DNA of 64,000 nt. It comes from Pezizomycotina sp. ARF18. Lineage: Eukaryota; Ascomycota. The stretch spans positions 68,629 to 132,628 of the forward strand of contig AZLU01000053.1 of NCBI GenBank assembly GCA_002224055.1, in the 5' to 3' direction. Shown here piece after piece: positions 22,692 to 37,993 of the stretch; the stretch's first letter is position 1, and each line of letters opens with the position of its first letter. A program made the position numbers and the translations under genes. Under the pieces are notes generated by a model. It was not told the origin of the DNA, ran no database searches, and saw only the letters and a program-made list of their open reading frames with translations.

Positions 22692-23666
22692 GGATATCCA
22701 ATTTTCGATCATTTTATTATTGGAATTAAGCCCTCACAGAACTTTTTCATGGGTCGAATAATCCGCTGACCTTTCAAGAGTCCTGCACATTGGAGTAATA
22801 CGTTGGTCTCCGGCAGGGCTTAGTAGCTTTGTGCGGCAAGGGCCAAATATATCAGGTCGTCCTGCAAGAAAATGAAGAGATGGTAATCCATCCAAGGTAC
22901 GAGGATGTGGAGCCCGTATCAACTTGCGCGGTATTAGCTGATATGTCCACTCACAAAAACTTCCAGCAACCTGCTAGCGTATCCGTAACAAATAAGAAGC
23001 CGCAACCTTACAGGCTCGCGCAAACGTCGTTACGGTTCCAGATACCCAAGCTATCTGTCATCAAAAGCTGGTTCCAGAGTCAAGGTTCCTGAATGTGATG
23101 TCCCGTACAGAGACGTACCAATTCATGCCAGGTCGCTTTTCAATATTCGAACGTGGATTCGTCAAGTGGTTTGGGGAGATAGGGTAAGGTTCTACCTTGA
23201 AATTTATCCATTTAATTCGTTTGCTTTCTTTGCTTTCTGTTAGTCATTGCTTTGAAATCGAATAGGGATACCCCTAGAATCGTGTAGTCAGCCTGTTGTT
23301 TCTATTCCTTCGTTTTCTTTTTGCCCTTGAATATATTCCTAGGCATTTTTAGCTGTACAGATTTCTACCAGATCGTATTATTCTAATACTTGGATGTGCA
23401 TATATTTAGCTATTCGTTAAATTTCGCGGGCCGTCCACTATACTGTACAATCACGCGCCTCCAGGATCCGTGATGTGCTCTCTAAGCAGGACGTCAACGA
23501 CATCGCTATGACGGAACCGGGATCCCTCCAAGCTTTCTATGACGCAAGGCTTCGGGCGTCGCAGACGCAACCAAAAGGAGGAGCCGTTAACCGTTAAATG
23601 GCAACGGTTCAACCGGGAGGCAAAGTCGAGTTCGAGGACTCCACCGCCAAAGATTTTATACGATGA
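21700..23666 (+). CDS. AIM24: Aim24, mitochondrial biogenesis protein
   Basis: Mitochondrial inner-membrane protein that in yeast supports MICOS integrity and respiratory complexes. ATG 21700 opens [20 protein letters not shown], and the following 60 or so codons are rich in Arg, Ser and Thr, as expected of a presequence. After an acceptor at TTGCAG (about 22008) come [20 protein letters not shown] and [13 protein letters not shown], the family hallmark. Further exons give [65 protein letters not shown] and [12 protein letters not shown]. Near the end are [20 protein letters not shown] and [20 protein letters not shown], stopping at TGA 23664-23666. At least four introns; one contains A29 (22661-22689). 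Several one-base shifts, such as a missing G at about 22505, disturb the frame. Family call is confident; the N-terminal exon structure is less so. Confidence 0.88.
22661..22689. repeat. Poly(A) tract, 29 nt, inside an AIM24 intron
   Basis: Uninterrupted A29 between the exon ending ILNRRM (about 22598) and the next exon near 22800, so it lies in an intron on the coding strand. Confidence 0.85.
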
Positions 23667-25353
23667 AACCCCCCGAGGCGACAGCAATTCCAGCCAGTAA
23701 TTTCTTATCCTAAGCAGCGTTCCATTTTCAAGGCCCAATCGTTTGGTATCAGCTGTGTTAGCGAACGGCGGACAAGATATCAACGATGTGAACGAAATGT
23801 GGATATCGATGCATCACAAGAAAGCATTACTGGAAGGGATCCCTAAACAAAATTTTCCATGAGCGAAGAGGCTTTTGACTGGATGCACGAATAGAAACGG
23901 CACCGCAAAAGGCGCTATATGCAAGCGCACGTGTATAAAGTAAAAGAAAAAGTTATAACGTTTTTTTTAAATGTATATATCTCCACACTCTCAAACATTC
24001 ATCATTCGCCTTGTCATCACCTTCATCTTTTTTCACTTGCGGCTAATTCTATTTCTGAACCTTTCTCCGCTCTCTGCATCTGGAGACTCTTTTTTGTTTT
24101 TTCGGAGAATATATTACGTTTTACTCCCGTCTATTTTGACGTTTCATTTTTACCTTTCCCCCTTTCCTCTTCTCGAAAAGTTCTTTCGCAGCAATTTCCA
24201 GGGTAGCATTCAAGAGTTGCATTTGCGTATTTTGCCCATTTTCTTCTGTCACGTCCAACCACGGGATCTTCATAATCGAAAAGCGTAGTAGGAAACTTAT
24301 ATATTCGCCTAAGCAAGTGAAAATAAGTAGCCTAGTACCTTTATTTTACGCTCAATTACGCTGCAAGTGACAGGTATATTACACGCCAAGGTCATGCTCT
24401 ACCTGGAAAGCAGAGAACCTTAAAGAATGAGCTTTTTTGAGTAGATTTAGCTATCTTTCGATTCCTCAGGAGCTACCTTGCATCAAATTCTTATATCTGA
24501 TGTTTCCTTGTCAAGACTTGAACCATATAACACATTTCCCTCTCTTAGTTAGCAAAGTATCGGATCCACGATAGAAATGCCAAACGTCGTAATTTTTGTC
24601 TTTTGTGTGATAGCATAGAAGTTGTCATTTTTCTTTTTTTTAATGATCAAATTCAATTCTGTTGGTGTTTTCGGGATCTGTCACGCATCTCCGCCATGGG
24701 ATTCATCTACCTTTCTTTACCATCCCCCCATCCCTAATCGTGATCTTTCCCCCCACGTCCCCCGGCGGACCTGCGTCACACAACCCCCCACATCTCAAAG
24801 GTCTCACACGCATACGTAGGGCACACTCACACAGACGGGAATATCCGCTGCCCCCAAGATACACACCGCCGCGGTTCGTGCAACAGTAAATGGACCAGCC
24901 AATACAAGGCAGGGGAGAGAGCTTCTGAGGTAGCTGTCCACGTAAATGTCCAAGCAATATACGGTGGCCAAGCTCCGAGTCTTTTAGACAGCTCTCATTG
25001 CATGCCACTTAAACATCCAAACGGTCAGCATCCACCGCCATCACCATCACATCACCAACGCCACGACAAAGACGAAGTCGACGACACCGCTGCCTATAAG
25101 TAGCTGCCGATTCGCAATTGGAATCGTTCTTTTTCATTTCCATCACCACCACAATCACTATCTACAGCAATCTCTTATCTTACAACAGCAAAAAACCAGA
25201 TAGCAATACTACCGCATTTTAATATCGATCTTAAGCAGCTTTCAAATTCGCTCAAACGTCAAGTTTCTCTTAGGTTTCAAGACAATTGGGGGTCCGATTG
25301 GTTTAAATTTATCAATATCGAAAAACTTCAAGCAGCAGCTAGCAGCAACAATT
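23667..25353. other. Region between AIM24 and the chitinase
   Basis: 1.7 kb. 23667-23900 still has coding-like composition but no convincing AIM24 continuation. 23930-24700 is T/C-rich and AT-rich. 25020-25340 is CA-rich with CACCAC and ATCACCAC repeats, probably the chitinase promoter and leader. No gene recognised. Confidence 0.5.
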
Positions 25354-27210
<1,857 letters not shown>

Positions 27211-28219
27211 AGCTCGAGATTTGGTTTCTATATGGTTAATGTAATGAATAATGTTTCCTTTGTCGAATCTTGTTTTCTCTTCGAGTTCCAATTCGTCTCT
27301 TGAGTTGTCTTTATTGTCACACGCATCATGGTCCTTCTGATACCGGTATTGTACAATCGTTTCACACATGCATATCTCTATATGTACACACCTCCCCTAC
27401 ATTGGATCCTGAGGGCCACTGTGTATATATAACATTATAGAATAAATAATACTAAAACCACAGTCACTCGTTTATATAATCTTTCTTTCTTGACTACTGG
27501 GTGAGTGAATATTACAATTTTTCAAGGGATATTCGAATTCACACTTTACAATTGCAAATATATGGGACCACTATTAGAACTGCCGCATCTTCCACATATA
27601 AAGTCTGCAGTAAAGTGCTGCACTCGTCAGGGTCAAGCGTGGCAGACAGGGAGTAAGGGAAGGGTGCGTTGAAAATATAGAAGGTCCGTAGGACATGTTG
27701 TATCCCCACCTCTCATCAATCAAATGAGTATCTCTGTGCGACAAAATATTGTATTTCATGCATGGAAACTCTTCAAGTTAGGCGATGAGGAGTGTGTATG
27801 TGATAATATATTTATATATTTACTCGATCGAGCTGTGTTAACTCGTTATTTTTAAGAAGTAAAAAAAAAACTTCTTACAACTGTTAATAAGAAGCCGATA
27901 CTAACACAAAAACGGACAATGATGATAATATTTTTCTTTACCGTTACAGCATAGTTACACCAGGCGATGGAAAAAGGACCGTATAAGTGAAAAAAAAAAA
28001 AAAAATCAAAAATCGGAAAACCAGAGTAAGAAGTTTCATGCACCAGCTACCAGCAAAAATGAGACATGAGCAACAGATAAATGCTTGAAGGAGAGTATGA
28101 AGAATTGGTAAGAGCAAAGCAAGCAAGCAAAAATGGATATTCCAACTGTGCCACCATTTTTACAATTATAGGCTATTTTTTAATTAGGTACTTGATATGA
28201 ATTTTTTTTTGGTAAAAGT
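27211..28219. other. Gap between convergent chitinase and KHA1
   Basis: 1 kb of AT-rich DNA with short A/T runs (A15 near 27990) and no recognisable coding frame. It should hold both 3' untranslated regions. Confidence 0.6.
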
Positions 28220-31200
28220 TTAGTCCGATCCGGCTTTGAAGACTAGCAAGCTAGCCTTAAGTTCGAAACGATGATACCTCAGCAACCTCGCCGAGAGCCT
28301 TCTTTGTATCCGATGCGATGCTGTTCGAAGAGTTGGACGAGAAGATCTTGAACAGCTCGGAGCGGATGCCGTAGGGGCTCTCGCATGGTTTGCGGCCGAC
28401 GACGATGAGATCTCCGGCGTTCTTGGGGTTCTGTCCCACCTCATTCTGCGCGCGCTGATGATGACGGATAGCGGCTTGTTGGTCTCGACGGTCTCGAAGG
28501 CGATCCTGGGGAGGACATCGTCGCCGATATTCTGGGCGATGGACATGTAGAAGTCGCGGTCCGCCTGGGGATGTGTCGCCGATCGAACCCGAAGTACCGG
28601 GCGCTGAACTTCCGTGCGCTGGAAATTTGGTGCTTCGAGCTTTCACCGGTTACCTGATGGTCCGCGAGCTTCTGGTCAAGGTTGACTTCGGATACGGCGC
28701 CGCTCTGGATGACGTGCAAGATTGTGGCCGTGACGTTGGGTTCTTGACAAGCTTGAGGACAAATCTCAAGGCGGCACGATCATCAGCTCCGCCAACATAA
28801 GGGAAGAAGATGGTGTGACGGGTCAATAAAGGGGATCAGAGGCTTCGCTTCAAGGCCCATGGTATTCTGCCGTGAGATGTTAGAGAACTTGCGAGTAGTC
28901 GTCCGCTTCTCGGTATTGAACGACCCAGCAAAGCCCTGTTGATGAAAATGGCCGTATCGCACTTCGAACGCTCCATCACAGAGAGCACGAAGTGGTGTGG
29001 ACATTGTTCGAGAACCTGTGCTCACGGCTACCGATGAACTCTTCGAATTGATCACCCATGGATCCGGTCTCGCTCCACGGTAATCAGCAAAAGGTCAGAA
29101 TTACGTCTTCGGATTTCGAAATTAGCGTCTCGGCAAAAATGTTCTCTGGTACGGCCATAACGGATGCCCCGGCAGCAATATTGTTGAGCCGTCCAAATGT
29201 TTTCCATACGTTGATCACAGGGTCTCTGTCGGAGAATTCGAGCTCCTCAGAGGCTTTCATGACGGCTGAGGGACGCTCGCCAATATCGGTTGAGACGAAG
29301 GCCGTAAACTTCTAGCTGAGTGTCACGTAAGGCAGCGGCTACGGCGCCCGCCGGATCCTTTTTTCGTGTCTGATTTCTTCGAGGGATGAACCACGGTGGC
29401 ATGGGCTTCTGTGGGCCACGGAGCAAAATTATGAAGGCGATCAGGCTCGGCATGCAATCGAGGCGCAGCAAGGCGGTTGCCTTCGAGATGCCGGTAATCG
29501 CCTTGGTATCCGCTGCCACTTCCTTTTGTGCCTCTGGAACGTTTGGAGTGCCATCCCAATTGATTTCGCCCTCTCCACTGGGCAACTTTACGTTGGTACC
29601 AGTCTGGGTAAAGGTAGGAGACTATTGGAGTTGTTGCAAAGGTAGTGATGAGGGCCCTAGTTCGTATCGCTGTCAGTAATCGGGCAATGACGACAAATTA
29701 TTGGAAGTTATAACTTACATGACTACAAACTGGTAAAGACTCTTGACTGATAAGTCCAGCAGAGTATCCGATATTCTGCACGTCAAGGCACACGTTAGAG
29801 CACGATCGATACGCCGAAGCGAAAATCCATATGGAAATACTGCAACTTACAAGTACGATAAGCTCGACAAGACCCTTGCACGACATGAGAGCGCCAACGG
29901 TGAAAGATTCACGCCACAGTAAACCGGTAAGGCGGGCAGCCGCCGTGCACCGGAAACTTTACAACAAAGGCAATGATGATAACAGCAATAGTATAACCCC
30001 AAACTTTTCCATCGTTTAGCAAACCTATAACACTAGGCGTTAGTAACTGTTACATTGGCTCCTTTTCTCTCTCTCTCTCTTTTTTTTTTTTTTTTTTTTT
30101 TTTGTGCTCTTATACTGCATCACGTACCTATATTGGTTCGCAGACCGGAGAATGCGAAGTAAAGGGGCAGGAACACAACGCCAACAAGATCCTCAATTTT
30201 TTCCGTCAACCTGACAGCAAAACCGCCGTCGTGAGGGCAGATCAAACCCACAATAAAAGCCCCGAAGATAGGGTGGACGCCGATGACACCGGTAAAGAAC
30301 GATGACGTAAGCATAAGTAACATGGTGAGCGCGACCATTCCCTGCGATGGGCCGGCAGTATCCAGAGCTCCCCTGTAGCGTAATAGGCGAACAAACGGAG
30401 GGCGCACAACAAAAACCAAGAATAGTATCCAACCTAGAGTCGCCAGCAAAACCACAGTGCAGTCAAGCCAGTGCTCGCGTTTATCAGCGCGACTGACAAC
30501 GCGAGCAAAATCCAGCCCGCAACGTCATTTCCAACACCGGCTGAAAGCGTAATAACACCAACGTTTGTGCCAAGCAACTTGAGCTCAGTCAAATACGCGC
30601 GAGCACCGGGAACGCCTAGATATTGAAGTACCTTTATGAGTAAGTCTACGGGCAGATACAATCGGAAAGAAGATAAAGACGTAAAATAAACGGAATAGAA
30701 GAAGAGACTTAAAAAAAAGAACATACTGTAATTGCCATTGCGACACCAATGAAGAGGAGGAAGACGCCCAAGTCAACATGCCTGTGGACACCCTTTTCGT
30801 TTCCAAACTCGTGATACAAGCCAATGGATATGCCAGCACCTATTAAAGTTCATCACCCCGAGAAAAATTAGCTTCCCTCGCACCAGACGCCATAAACATA
30901 AAGGTACAACTCGAAATAGAGATATATTCCAGGTCATATCTCAACGCCTTATCGAGGAAATCACTCACCAAGTCCAAACGGTATAACCATCGAGGCACCT
31001 GATACAGCTGCGGCCACCTTCCAATTGGCTTTCAGCAGCCGTAGATCCGTCTCGAGCCCGACAATGAACAAGAAAAGAATCAGGCCGAGATTGGCAGCTG
31101 CATTAAGAACCGGCATTCCCCCCGTAGGAAATATAGCGGTCGTGAAACCGGGAATCCTTCCCATGACCGTAGGGCCTAATACAATACCACCCACGACCTC

Positions 31201-31492
31201 GCTAATCACTTTCGGCTGTCTCAGGTACGCCAGCGGAATGTGCAGGAGGCGACAAAAGATGACGATGATGCCTATCTATTGGATGTTTACGGTAAATGCT
31301 CGTTAGTCTACGCGAATAAAATTGCGGAACACGTTACGATAAAAGGCGTTTTACCTGATAAAGGAGTACTATAATGGGATTCGAAGGATCCCATATCGTC
31401 GGATTTCCATGCGCTAGGATACCAGCTTGGTTTGGCGCCACGGCAGGCGTGGCCGAAGCCGTTCCATTGGCTGTGCCACTTGCTAAAGCCAT
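28220..31492 (-). CDS. KHA1: K+/H+ antiporter, Kha1 type (CPA2 family)
   Basis: Endomembrane monovalent cation/proton antiporter. In yeast Kha1 acts in the Golgi on K+ and pH homeostasis. ATG 31492 starts [20 protein letters not shown]; exon 1 ends with PIIVLLYQ. The transporter domain follows: [40 protein letters not shown] (membrane helix with the conserved GLE), [60 protein letters not shown] and [18 protein letters not shown]. The cytosolic C-terminal half includes [20 protein letters not shown]-type and [20 protein letters not shown] blocks and ends [12 protein letters not shown] at 28220. At least eight exons; one intron holds a T24 run at 30080-30103. Frame breaks are dense between about 28250 and 29900. 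Substrate specificity (K+ or Na+) is inferred from the family. Confidence 0.92.
30080..30103. repeat. Poly(T) tract after a CT repeat, in a KHA1 intron
   Basis: A short CT repeat runs into T24 on the plus strand. KHA1 is on the minus strand, so its intron carries A24 followed by an AG repeat. Confidence 0.85.
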
Positions 31493-32570
31493 TCTCGTTT
31501 AGATGTGATTTGTAGTTCGTCAGATAAGGGTAGGGAACTTTCGTGCTAACGAGAGAGTAGCACGTCTTTAAGACCAAAGGTCCAGTAAAAAGGTCAAGGT
31601 ATACCAGAAAGTAATTGGTCGTGTTTTTTTTTTTTTTTTTGGGTTCTCTTCTAATTTCTCCTCCCCTCCTCTTCTTCGTAGCTGTCTCCTCTATTCGCCC
31701 TCTTCACAGGAGATTGACGATGCTATATAGGAAGACAGAAGATGGCTGAGACGTAAAAATAAACAGACTAAGGAAAAAAAAAAAAACCGAAAGATCAGGA
31801 ATCTAGAATTGCCATTCGGAAGGGTTATATAAGAAAGACAAGAGGCGGTTCGCTTAAAAGTAGTAGTGTTACTTTGTCGGCTGACACAGCCAGACACTTC
31901 TCATAAGGGGGGCGAGAAAACAACAATACAATAATACACCAAGCAGCAGCGACTGAACCAAAGGGAACCCAGACTACCGAGAATTCCAGGACTGATTGAT
32001 AGCCAAAGGGAAAGGGCGGCACTAAAAGCGAGCAAGACAATTCGCTAAATTGACGCACGTTTCCCTCTTTTTTGCAGATACGCCGAGCCTTTTTCCCCCT
32101 ATTTCGGGGAGGGGAGCGCTCCGTAGATACGGAAAAGAGACAAGAGACTGCCTTGCACTCACACCCACCCACAGCGCAGATCCATGCTTCCATCCTTGTT
32201 TCCCAATACCTAGGTAAACCCCCCTCCTATTTCATTTTCTGGTTCTTTGTTGAGAGAGGAAATAAAAAAGTAAAAAAGTAAAAAGAACTGTTTGGATCCG
32301 GATACTTAGATGATCGCTTGATGATTCGGCTTTTTTGCGATGTATATACATTTTTTCTTGTTGAAAAGAAACATTGTGATATATATTATATTTCTATTAC
32401 TAAAGTGGCCGGTATAATAATCATAATCTTGACGTTTTCTTTCTTTTCTTCTTTTCCCTCCCCTAGTCGCGAGTGGATGTGAAACATAGTGCGAAAAGTG
32501 CCGGGGTAAGACGAGGGTGAACAAAAATTATCTCACACCCGATAAATTAATTAAATCCTCTCTACCAAGT

Positions 32571-32606
<36 letters not shown>

Positions 32607-34798
32607 CCCTCAATTTATTTCCTCAATCGACTTCTCGATAAAGACGATCTCAAAAAAGTATTATCCGATAGTAGTAGTAAAACTACAATACAATTGGTTA
32701 TCCACTCGCTTGACAATCTTCGTTTATAAATAGCCAGCAAGATTTTATTTTTCCGGTGTAGTTATGTTCTAACGGAGAAATCCAACTGAAAGATGTGCTT
32801 CTGTGTGCTTCGGTGCACATATATCAGATTCCTGGCTTTTGGGTTCGCGGGTTCTCTCTCTCTCTATCTCTTTCTTCTTTCCTTTTTTTTTTTTTTTTTT
32901 CTCCCTTTGAGAAGAATAATAAACAAACAATTAAACTACTTAAGTGCCGGAAAAAAACAATAATAAGCTCATCTTAACGAACACGACTGTATTCGCCTTT
33001 GCCTGCTTGCCCAGATGCCTTTAACCCTTCGACGAACGAGAAAAGTGGCTTGCATGCAGCTTTGGCTCTATCTCCCGGAAGGAATATGTGGGGAATAAGA
33101 GAAGGCTAGAAAAGGATTGGGAGGGAGAGTGAGCTCTTTCACGCAATTTTTTCTTCGGATCACATGCGCAGATTATATCATTTTAGTTCCTCTAAACAAC
33201 TTAAGACTACTCAGTACTTAGCGAATTCTTCTTCTGCTTCTTCTTGGATTCTGACAGCTTATACCGGAAACGAAACCAAACGGGTCCTCGAGGAGGAAGG
33301 AATAGCAAATCTCGAGATAACGTGAGCCCCGTCAAATCACCATCTATCAATGCGGGCTGATGTCACCTCTAAAAGGATCGGAGGCTGGTTTAGAAGCTTG
33401 AAGGGGCCGGAAACATCTAGCAGAAACTCATGATTTAAACAGAAAGCTGTGCACATACACTAATGTACACACAGTAGCGAGTGGGAACAGACACCAACGG
33501 CTAAAGCCGTTGAAAAGCGAAGATCTAAACGGAACGAGTTTAAGCCCTACCAGTTCGTTGCTATCACAGTAAATTCTAGACATCGGCCGCCAAAAAATAA
33601 AATTATGGCCTGAGGTTGGTTTCCTCTAGGCATGCGGCTGGGAAGGGCAAAGAGTCATTGCGTGCTTGACGGTGTGCTACTTTGGCTCTCCCCCGACTAG
33701 CTGCTTAAGTACCGGTAGCTTGGCTTCTTCTTGCCCTGCAACGCCCGGGAAAAAAAAAAAAGAAAAAGAAAGGAAGAAAGAAAGAAAGAAACCTCATCCT
33801 TGCTATCAAGACCGCCGACGCTACTGCAGAAGCCCTCTCTTAGCGCGCGTGCTTGAAAAAAGAATCCACGGTATATTTATGCATAGGGTATGAGCTATTT
33901 CTTAGACATTACCTAACTATCTCTATATGTGGGCCATTGGCCTACTGATCAGTTCGAGACATTCGTCCAGGTCCCGTTTTGTGTAATGCATTTCATAAGC
34001 TTCAAAAGCATCAGAAGGATATCATCTACTTATGATCTGAATACGATTATTATAGACTGCCTGTCTTTTTTCTTCTCCGCGAATTGATTCCAGCCATTCA
34101 CAAAGAGAATAGGGACCACACTTGGGCTTGGACCCTTAAATGTGTTCTTGACATGTTGGTTTCTATTTTTCTCGAGCCAAAAGAAAGTCAAAACCCCGCT
34201 TTTTTATGCGACTCCATGCAGCTTTTTAGGATCCACTATCTCGGCACGAACACATAAAAAAAGAAGAGAGATTTCGGTAAAATCTGAGAAATTTGCTTGG
34301 TAAAAAAGAAACTGCGGGATGTAAAAAGGTGTGATTGATCATGCGGCGCCGTGTGTTGCTTTTGCTTTTTGTTGTACTTGATATTAAGTTTTTGTTGGTG
34401 TTTAGTGGCCCGTCAGGACATCCTTGCGATACCTTACTTGCTTTTTCATTGGTCGCCTTTTGGGTCTGAGTTGATCCTCCGTAAATTCACGGTACGGGCC
34501 TCACGTAGGTATGCCCTTGTCGAGGAAATCCTATGAGATGGTCTGAGTGGTAAGGAAGGAAGACTTCTGGATATTGTGCTTCGATAACGATAAATATATA
34601 TCTCGCGTTTTGACAATAATTACAAAAAGAGAATAAGAAGTGGGTGTATGTATAATTGCTGAAATGCGGGACCAAAAAAAAAAAAAGGAAAAGAAAGGAA
34701 ATAAAGAGAAAAAATACAACTTTGATTAAACTGCGCTGATTTTTTGGATTTGGGTCTCATGAAGAAAAGTAAAGAGAAAGAAAGAAAAGAGAATCATA
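31493..34798. other. 3.3 kb gene-free region upstream of KHA1
   Basis: This is one of the largest gaps in the window and lies between the KHA1 start and the GGA 3' end. It contains T33 (32574-32606), T20 near 32882, an AAAG/AAGG-type repeat near 33750-33790 and many polypurine or polypyrimidine runs. The block 33190-33900 is less AT-rich than the rest but no frame resembles a protein. I find no tRNA or other RNA gene. Confidence 0.55.
32574..32606. repeat. Poly(T) tract, 33 nt
   Basis: Uninterrupted T33, tied with 37833-37865 as the longest homopolymer in the window, in the long gap upstream of KHA1. Confidence 0.9.
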
Positions 34799-37290
34799 TC
34801 ATGAAATAGGCACGCCGTTAATGGTACCGTTGTGCTCCTCTTGAGGGCCATTGGCACCGACCCGGTAAGTGACCTTCCACCGCAGCCGGAGCTTGTCCCC
34901 GGCCCCCGGTTGCACCCCAGAAATCCGTATCCTTTGTAGGATACCGTCTTGCCGGTTCGGCTGGAGCTTAGTGCTGCTCTGCTGGTCCATCTGAAGTTTG
35001 AGCGACTGTTACACGGGAAAAAGTTAGCGAAGATGACATCAATGTCAAAAAGGTATTCAGAAGTATATATATTTGTGTGTGCGTGATACAAAGGAATGCC
35101 AATGTAATCAAGTATAATTCCTTACCTTCGGGACAGCCACTTGAAATGTGACATCGTGGATTTCCTCATTGCATCCACTTGAAAACTTGGCTCTCAATGT
35201 AACATCCTGAGAGTTTGGTAACCGGTTATCAAAATCTAATACGATCCGGAGTTTGGTCGCCAGTATCCGAATTTCATTAAGTTTCAGCGGTGGGAGGTCC
35301 GACGAAGGAGGCACTGCGGACGAAAAGTCTGCAAAGTCGTCGTCGTTATCGAACAGACCCTGCTGCTGCGATGCTGCTGGTGCTCGCTGTGGAGGCTGTG
35401 GAAGGCTTGCGGTTGCGGCGGGGGAGGTGAAGGGCTGGCCACTCGCTTCTGCATCTGCAGGTTGAAAAGGGAATTGGATGTCCAGAGGAGCGGCTTCCGC
35501 TGGGTCCAGCGAACGCTGCAAAGGGGTCTGGCGAGGTGATAGTTGAGGGTTCCGGCGTTGGTCCTCTTGCAGAGTTGGCTTGTATAGTTGAAGAGAGCAG
35601 TGGTGGACCAGGCATTGCTATAGTAATAATAGACTTTATATCAGCAAGCGAAAGGTTAAAATTCCGAATATCAGGTATAATATTACCTGAATGGGCTCCG
35701 AATCCTAGCGCAATGCACCTCCTGTACCATACGGCGCGGAGTTGAACGATAGTCCCAGTAGGTCATCCTCGAGCGACGCTGTTTGCTTGCCAGGTGCGCT
35801 GCCATTGCTCACCTCCTCTCCATCAGGTCTATAAGATCGTTCTGGGCCGATGACGAGCCCCGGCATTCGACGAAGACCCGGCGTCTGGCACGTCGCTATG
35901 CTTGAGATTCGCAGCGGCTTCGATATCGCCTTTCTTGACTAGCTTGTACTTCTCGATGGTGACGTTGATACTATCGTTCAGCGCGAGGAGTCTGTGTACC
36001 GCTTCTGCGTCATCGCTTTCCTCTTCCGCCATCTTGTGTAGCTTCGGTTGGGCGTTACGTAGGGTATTGGATAGTTCCTGGTTTAAAATCATTACGTGAG
36101 ACATGCCACTACACCCGAATTGCACTAAATTACGTCGATGACCATTCTTCGAATACCCACCTCGAAAGCATCCTGCTGGCCTATTGTCTCGCCCTTTTTC
36201 ACCTTTGCCAGCATCTCGTCCAGTAGCTTCTGCTTTTCTTGGAGCTTGGCGATTTCCTCGCAGCCTTCTGGCGATAGTCGGTCTTGGAACTTTGATCATA
36301 GCCCGCCATCACCTTCATGAGCTGATTTGCCTCCTGGAGATCCGCCGGTGTACCGCGTCTGATGAGCTCTTGAAGTTTCGCTGACTGTGCTGCCCTTTCT
36401 CCTCCTCAAGTTCCTCGGCCGACTTCAGGTTCTACAGTGGGTCAAAAAGGAATTGTTAACGAGAAACTCCCAATAAATGTCCGGCCAATGTGGAAGCAAC
36501 GCTTACATCAGAAGGGTTTAGAACCGCAGCATCTTCCGCCTCACTTCGGGGAACATGTAGCCCTTGTACAGAAGAAGCCTGTGCATGTCTCTTATAAACC
36601 CCAAATCTTCTTGTGGCGACTGGTCTGGCATATCGTACTCTTCCACTCCTCTATGGCTTCGAGGATCTTCATCTGTACTCTCGACAGCCGCAGCGGCGGC
36701 TTTTCTGGAAATCTCCGGACGAGCTCATTGAGGAAGTCCTTTGTCGATATTTGAAGGTGGAACGGGTAGCCGCAATTCTTGACGCAGATGTCAGGAGCTT
36801 TAAGTAGTTGAGTAAGGAATTTTAGTATACGTTTCCGCAGTGTGCAATAAAGCAATAAAAAACGGAGAAGGGGCAGCTCTTTGTTGACATACTGCTAGAG
36901 CTAAGAGGGAGACATTCGGGTTTCTGCTATTAATATTGCTAACGATGGCGACGGCAGCTTCTCGCGGTCTAAGATACGACAATAATCGATGCGTTAGTGA
37001 CTATTTCTTTTGATTTCGAACTCTCACTTTTCTGGTTCTGGGGCTTCCCACGTACGCATTGCCTTTCTTCTGATTTATAAGATCTGAAATTTCTAGACAC
37101 AGGGCGAGGTTCGGCTCGTAGTTAACAGGGTCGCAAGCGCTCTCTGCGGAGACATAGGCAAACACTCGTCAGTAAACTGCCAGTCTTCTTCCGAAACTTG
37201 TAAGGGAGAAGTAGGTAGGGGACGAACGTATGTATCTCTGAGCTGGGACGTGGCGGGCTCCGGTGCGCCCCACCGATCTCTGACCGCCAT
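34799..37290 (-). CDS. GGA: GGA clathrin adaptor (VHS-GAT-hinge-GAE)
   Basis: Arf-GTP-binding, ubiquitin-binding monomeric adaptor that sorts cargo from the trans-Golgi network to endosomes. ATG 37290 begins MAVRDRWGAPEPATSQL. The VHS domain follows in short exons: ACDPVNYEPNLALCLEISDL, INQKKGNA, REAAVAIVSNINSRNPNVSL, LDICVKNCGYPFHLQISTKD, FLNELVRRFPEKPP and GFIRDMHRLLLYKGYMFPEV-type. The GAT domain shows AKLQELIRRGTPADLQEANQ, LMKVMAGYD, LLDEMLAKVKKGETIGQQDA, FEELSNTLRNAQPKLHKMAE and DSINVTIEKYKLVKKGD. A Pro/Ser/Gln hinge contains LFDNDDDFADFSSA, an acidic-phenylalanine motif like adaptor-binding sites. The GAE ear has LRIVLDFDNRLPNSQDVTLR, KLQMDQQSSTKLQPNRQDGI and ends NGTINGVPIS. All four parts are present. 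Several one-base shifts disturb the VHS-GAT junction and hinge. Confidence 0.94.
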
Positions 37291-37514
37291 CTCGCGCTTG
37301 CTTGCTCCACTTTTGGAAAAGGGTAAGAATGAGCCGCTAAAAGGCCAGTAACGAGATGACCCGGGGAGTCTGTAGGGAACACGCGGCAGAAACGTCGGAA
37401 GAAGTAAGTCAAGGGAAGAGTAAATATAAGAACGAAAACCCCGTCGGGATTTAAAAAGAAGGGGAGTTGGACCTAGATCTTCGCTTCAGTTGAACTCAAA
37501 AAAAAAATAATCAA

Positions 37515-37541
37515 GAGTAGTAGTAGTAGTAGTAGTAGTAG
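37515..37541. repeat. AGT trinucleotide repeat, about 9 units
   Basis: Near-perfect AGT units in the GGA/TSR3 divergent promoter. Confidence 0.9.
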
Positions 37542-37829
37542 ATGAGATGATAAGGAAAGGACCTCTCTGAAGAAGGAAAAGAAGCTCGGACTATTTCTAA
37601 ATACTTTCTTTCTTTCTTTCTTCTTTTATAACTTCTGGCCAGCTTGTGGCATGGTGTTCTTTATTTCCAACCAATTTAGCAGTTGATACGGGTAGCTTGG
37701 CGGGCGACAGCTACTTAACTCTGCTTATCATATGGGAGGAACGTGTTAGTTAGCATTAACTTTTTTTGCTTGCGTTCGGGGTTTTCAAATTCTACCTCCG
37801 ATCCTCCACCAAGCAGTATTAGCAGCAGA

Positions 37830-37832
<3 letters not shown>

Positions 37833-37865
<33 letters not shown>
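37833..37865. repeat. Poly(A) tract, 33 nt
   Basis: Uninterrupted A33 about 130 bp upstream of the TSR3 start. Confidence 0.9.
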
Positions 37866-37867
<2 letters not shown>

Positions 37868-37993
37868 AGGAAACCTGGATAATCCATTTTAAAAATAGGT
37901 CCCAGACTAAGCTTCCTTCTGTATATATATATATATATAAATATCATCTAATCTTTCACAATACTAGTCGAAAACCTACTTAGCTTTATCAGT

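Larger units (their letters stand above)
37291..37993. promoter_or_regulatory. Head-to-head promoter region of GGA and TSR3
   Basis: 703 bp between divergent starts. It contains an AGT microsatellite (37515-37541), A33 (37833-37865) and a short TA repeat (37922-37939). No other gene is visible. Confidence 0.55.
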
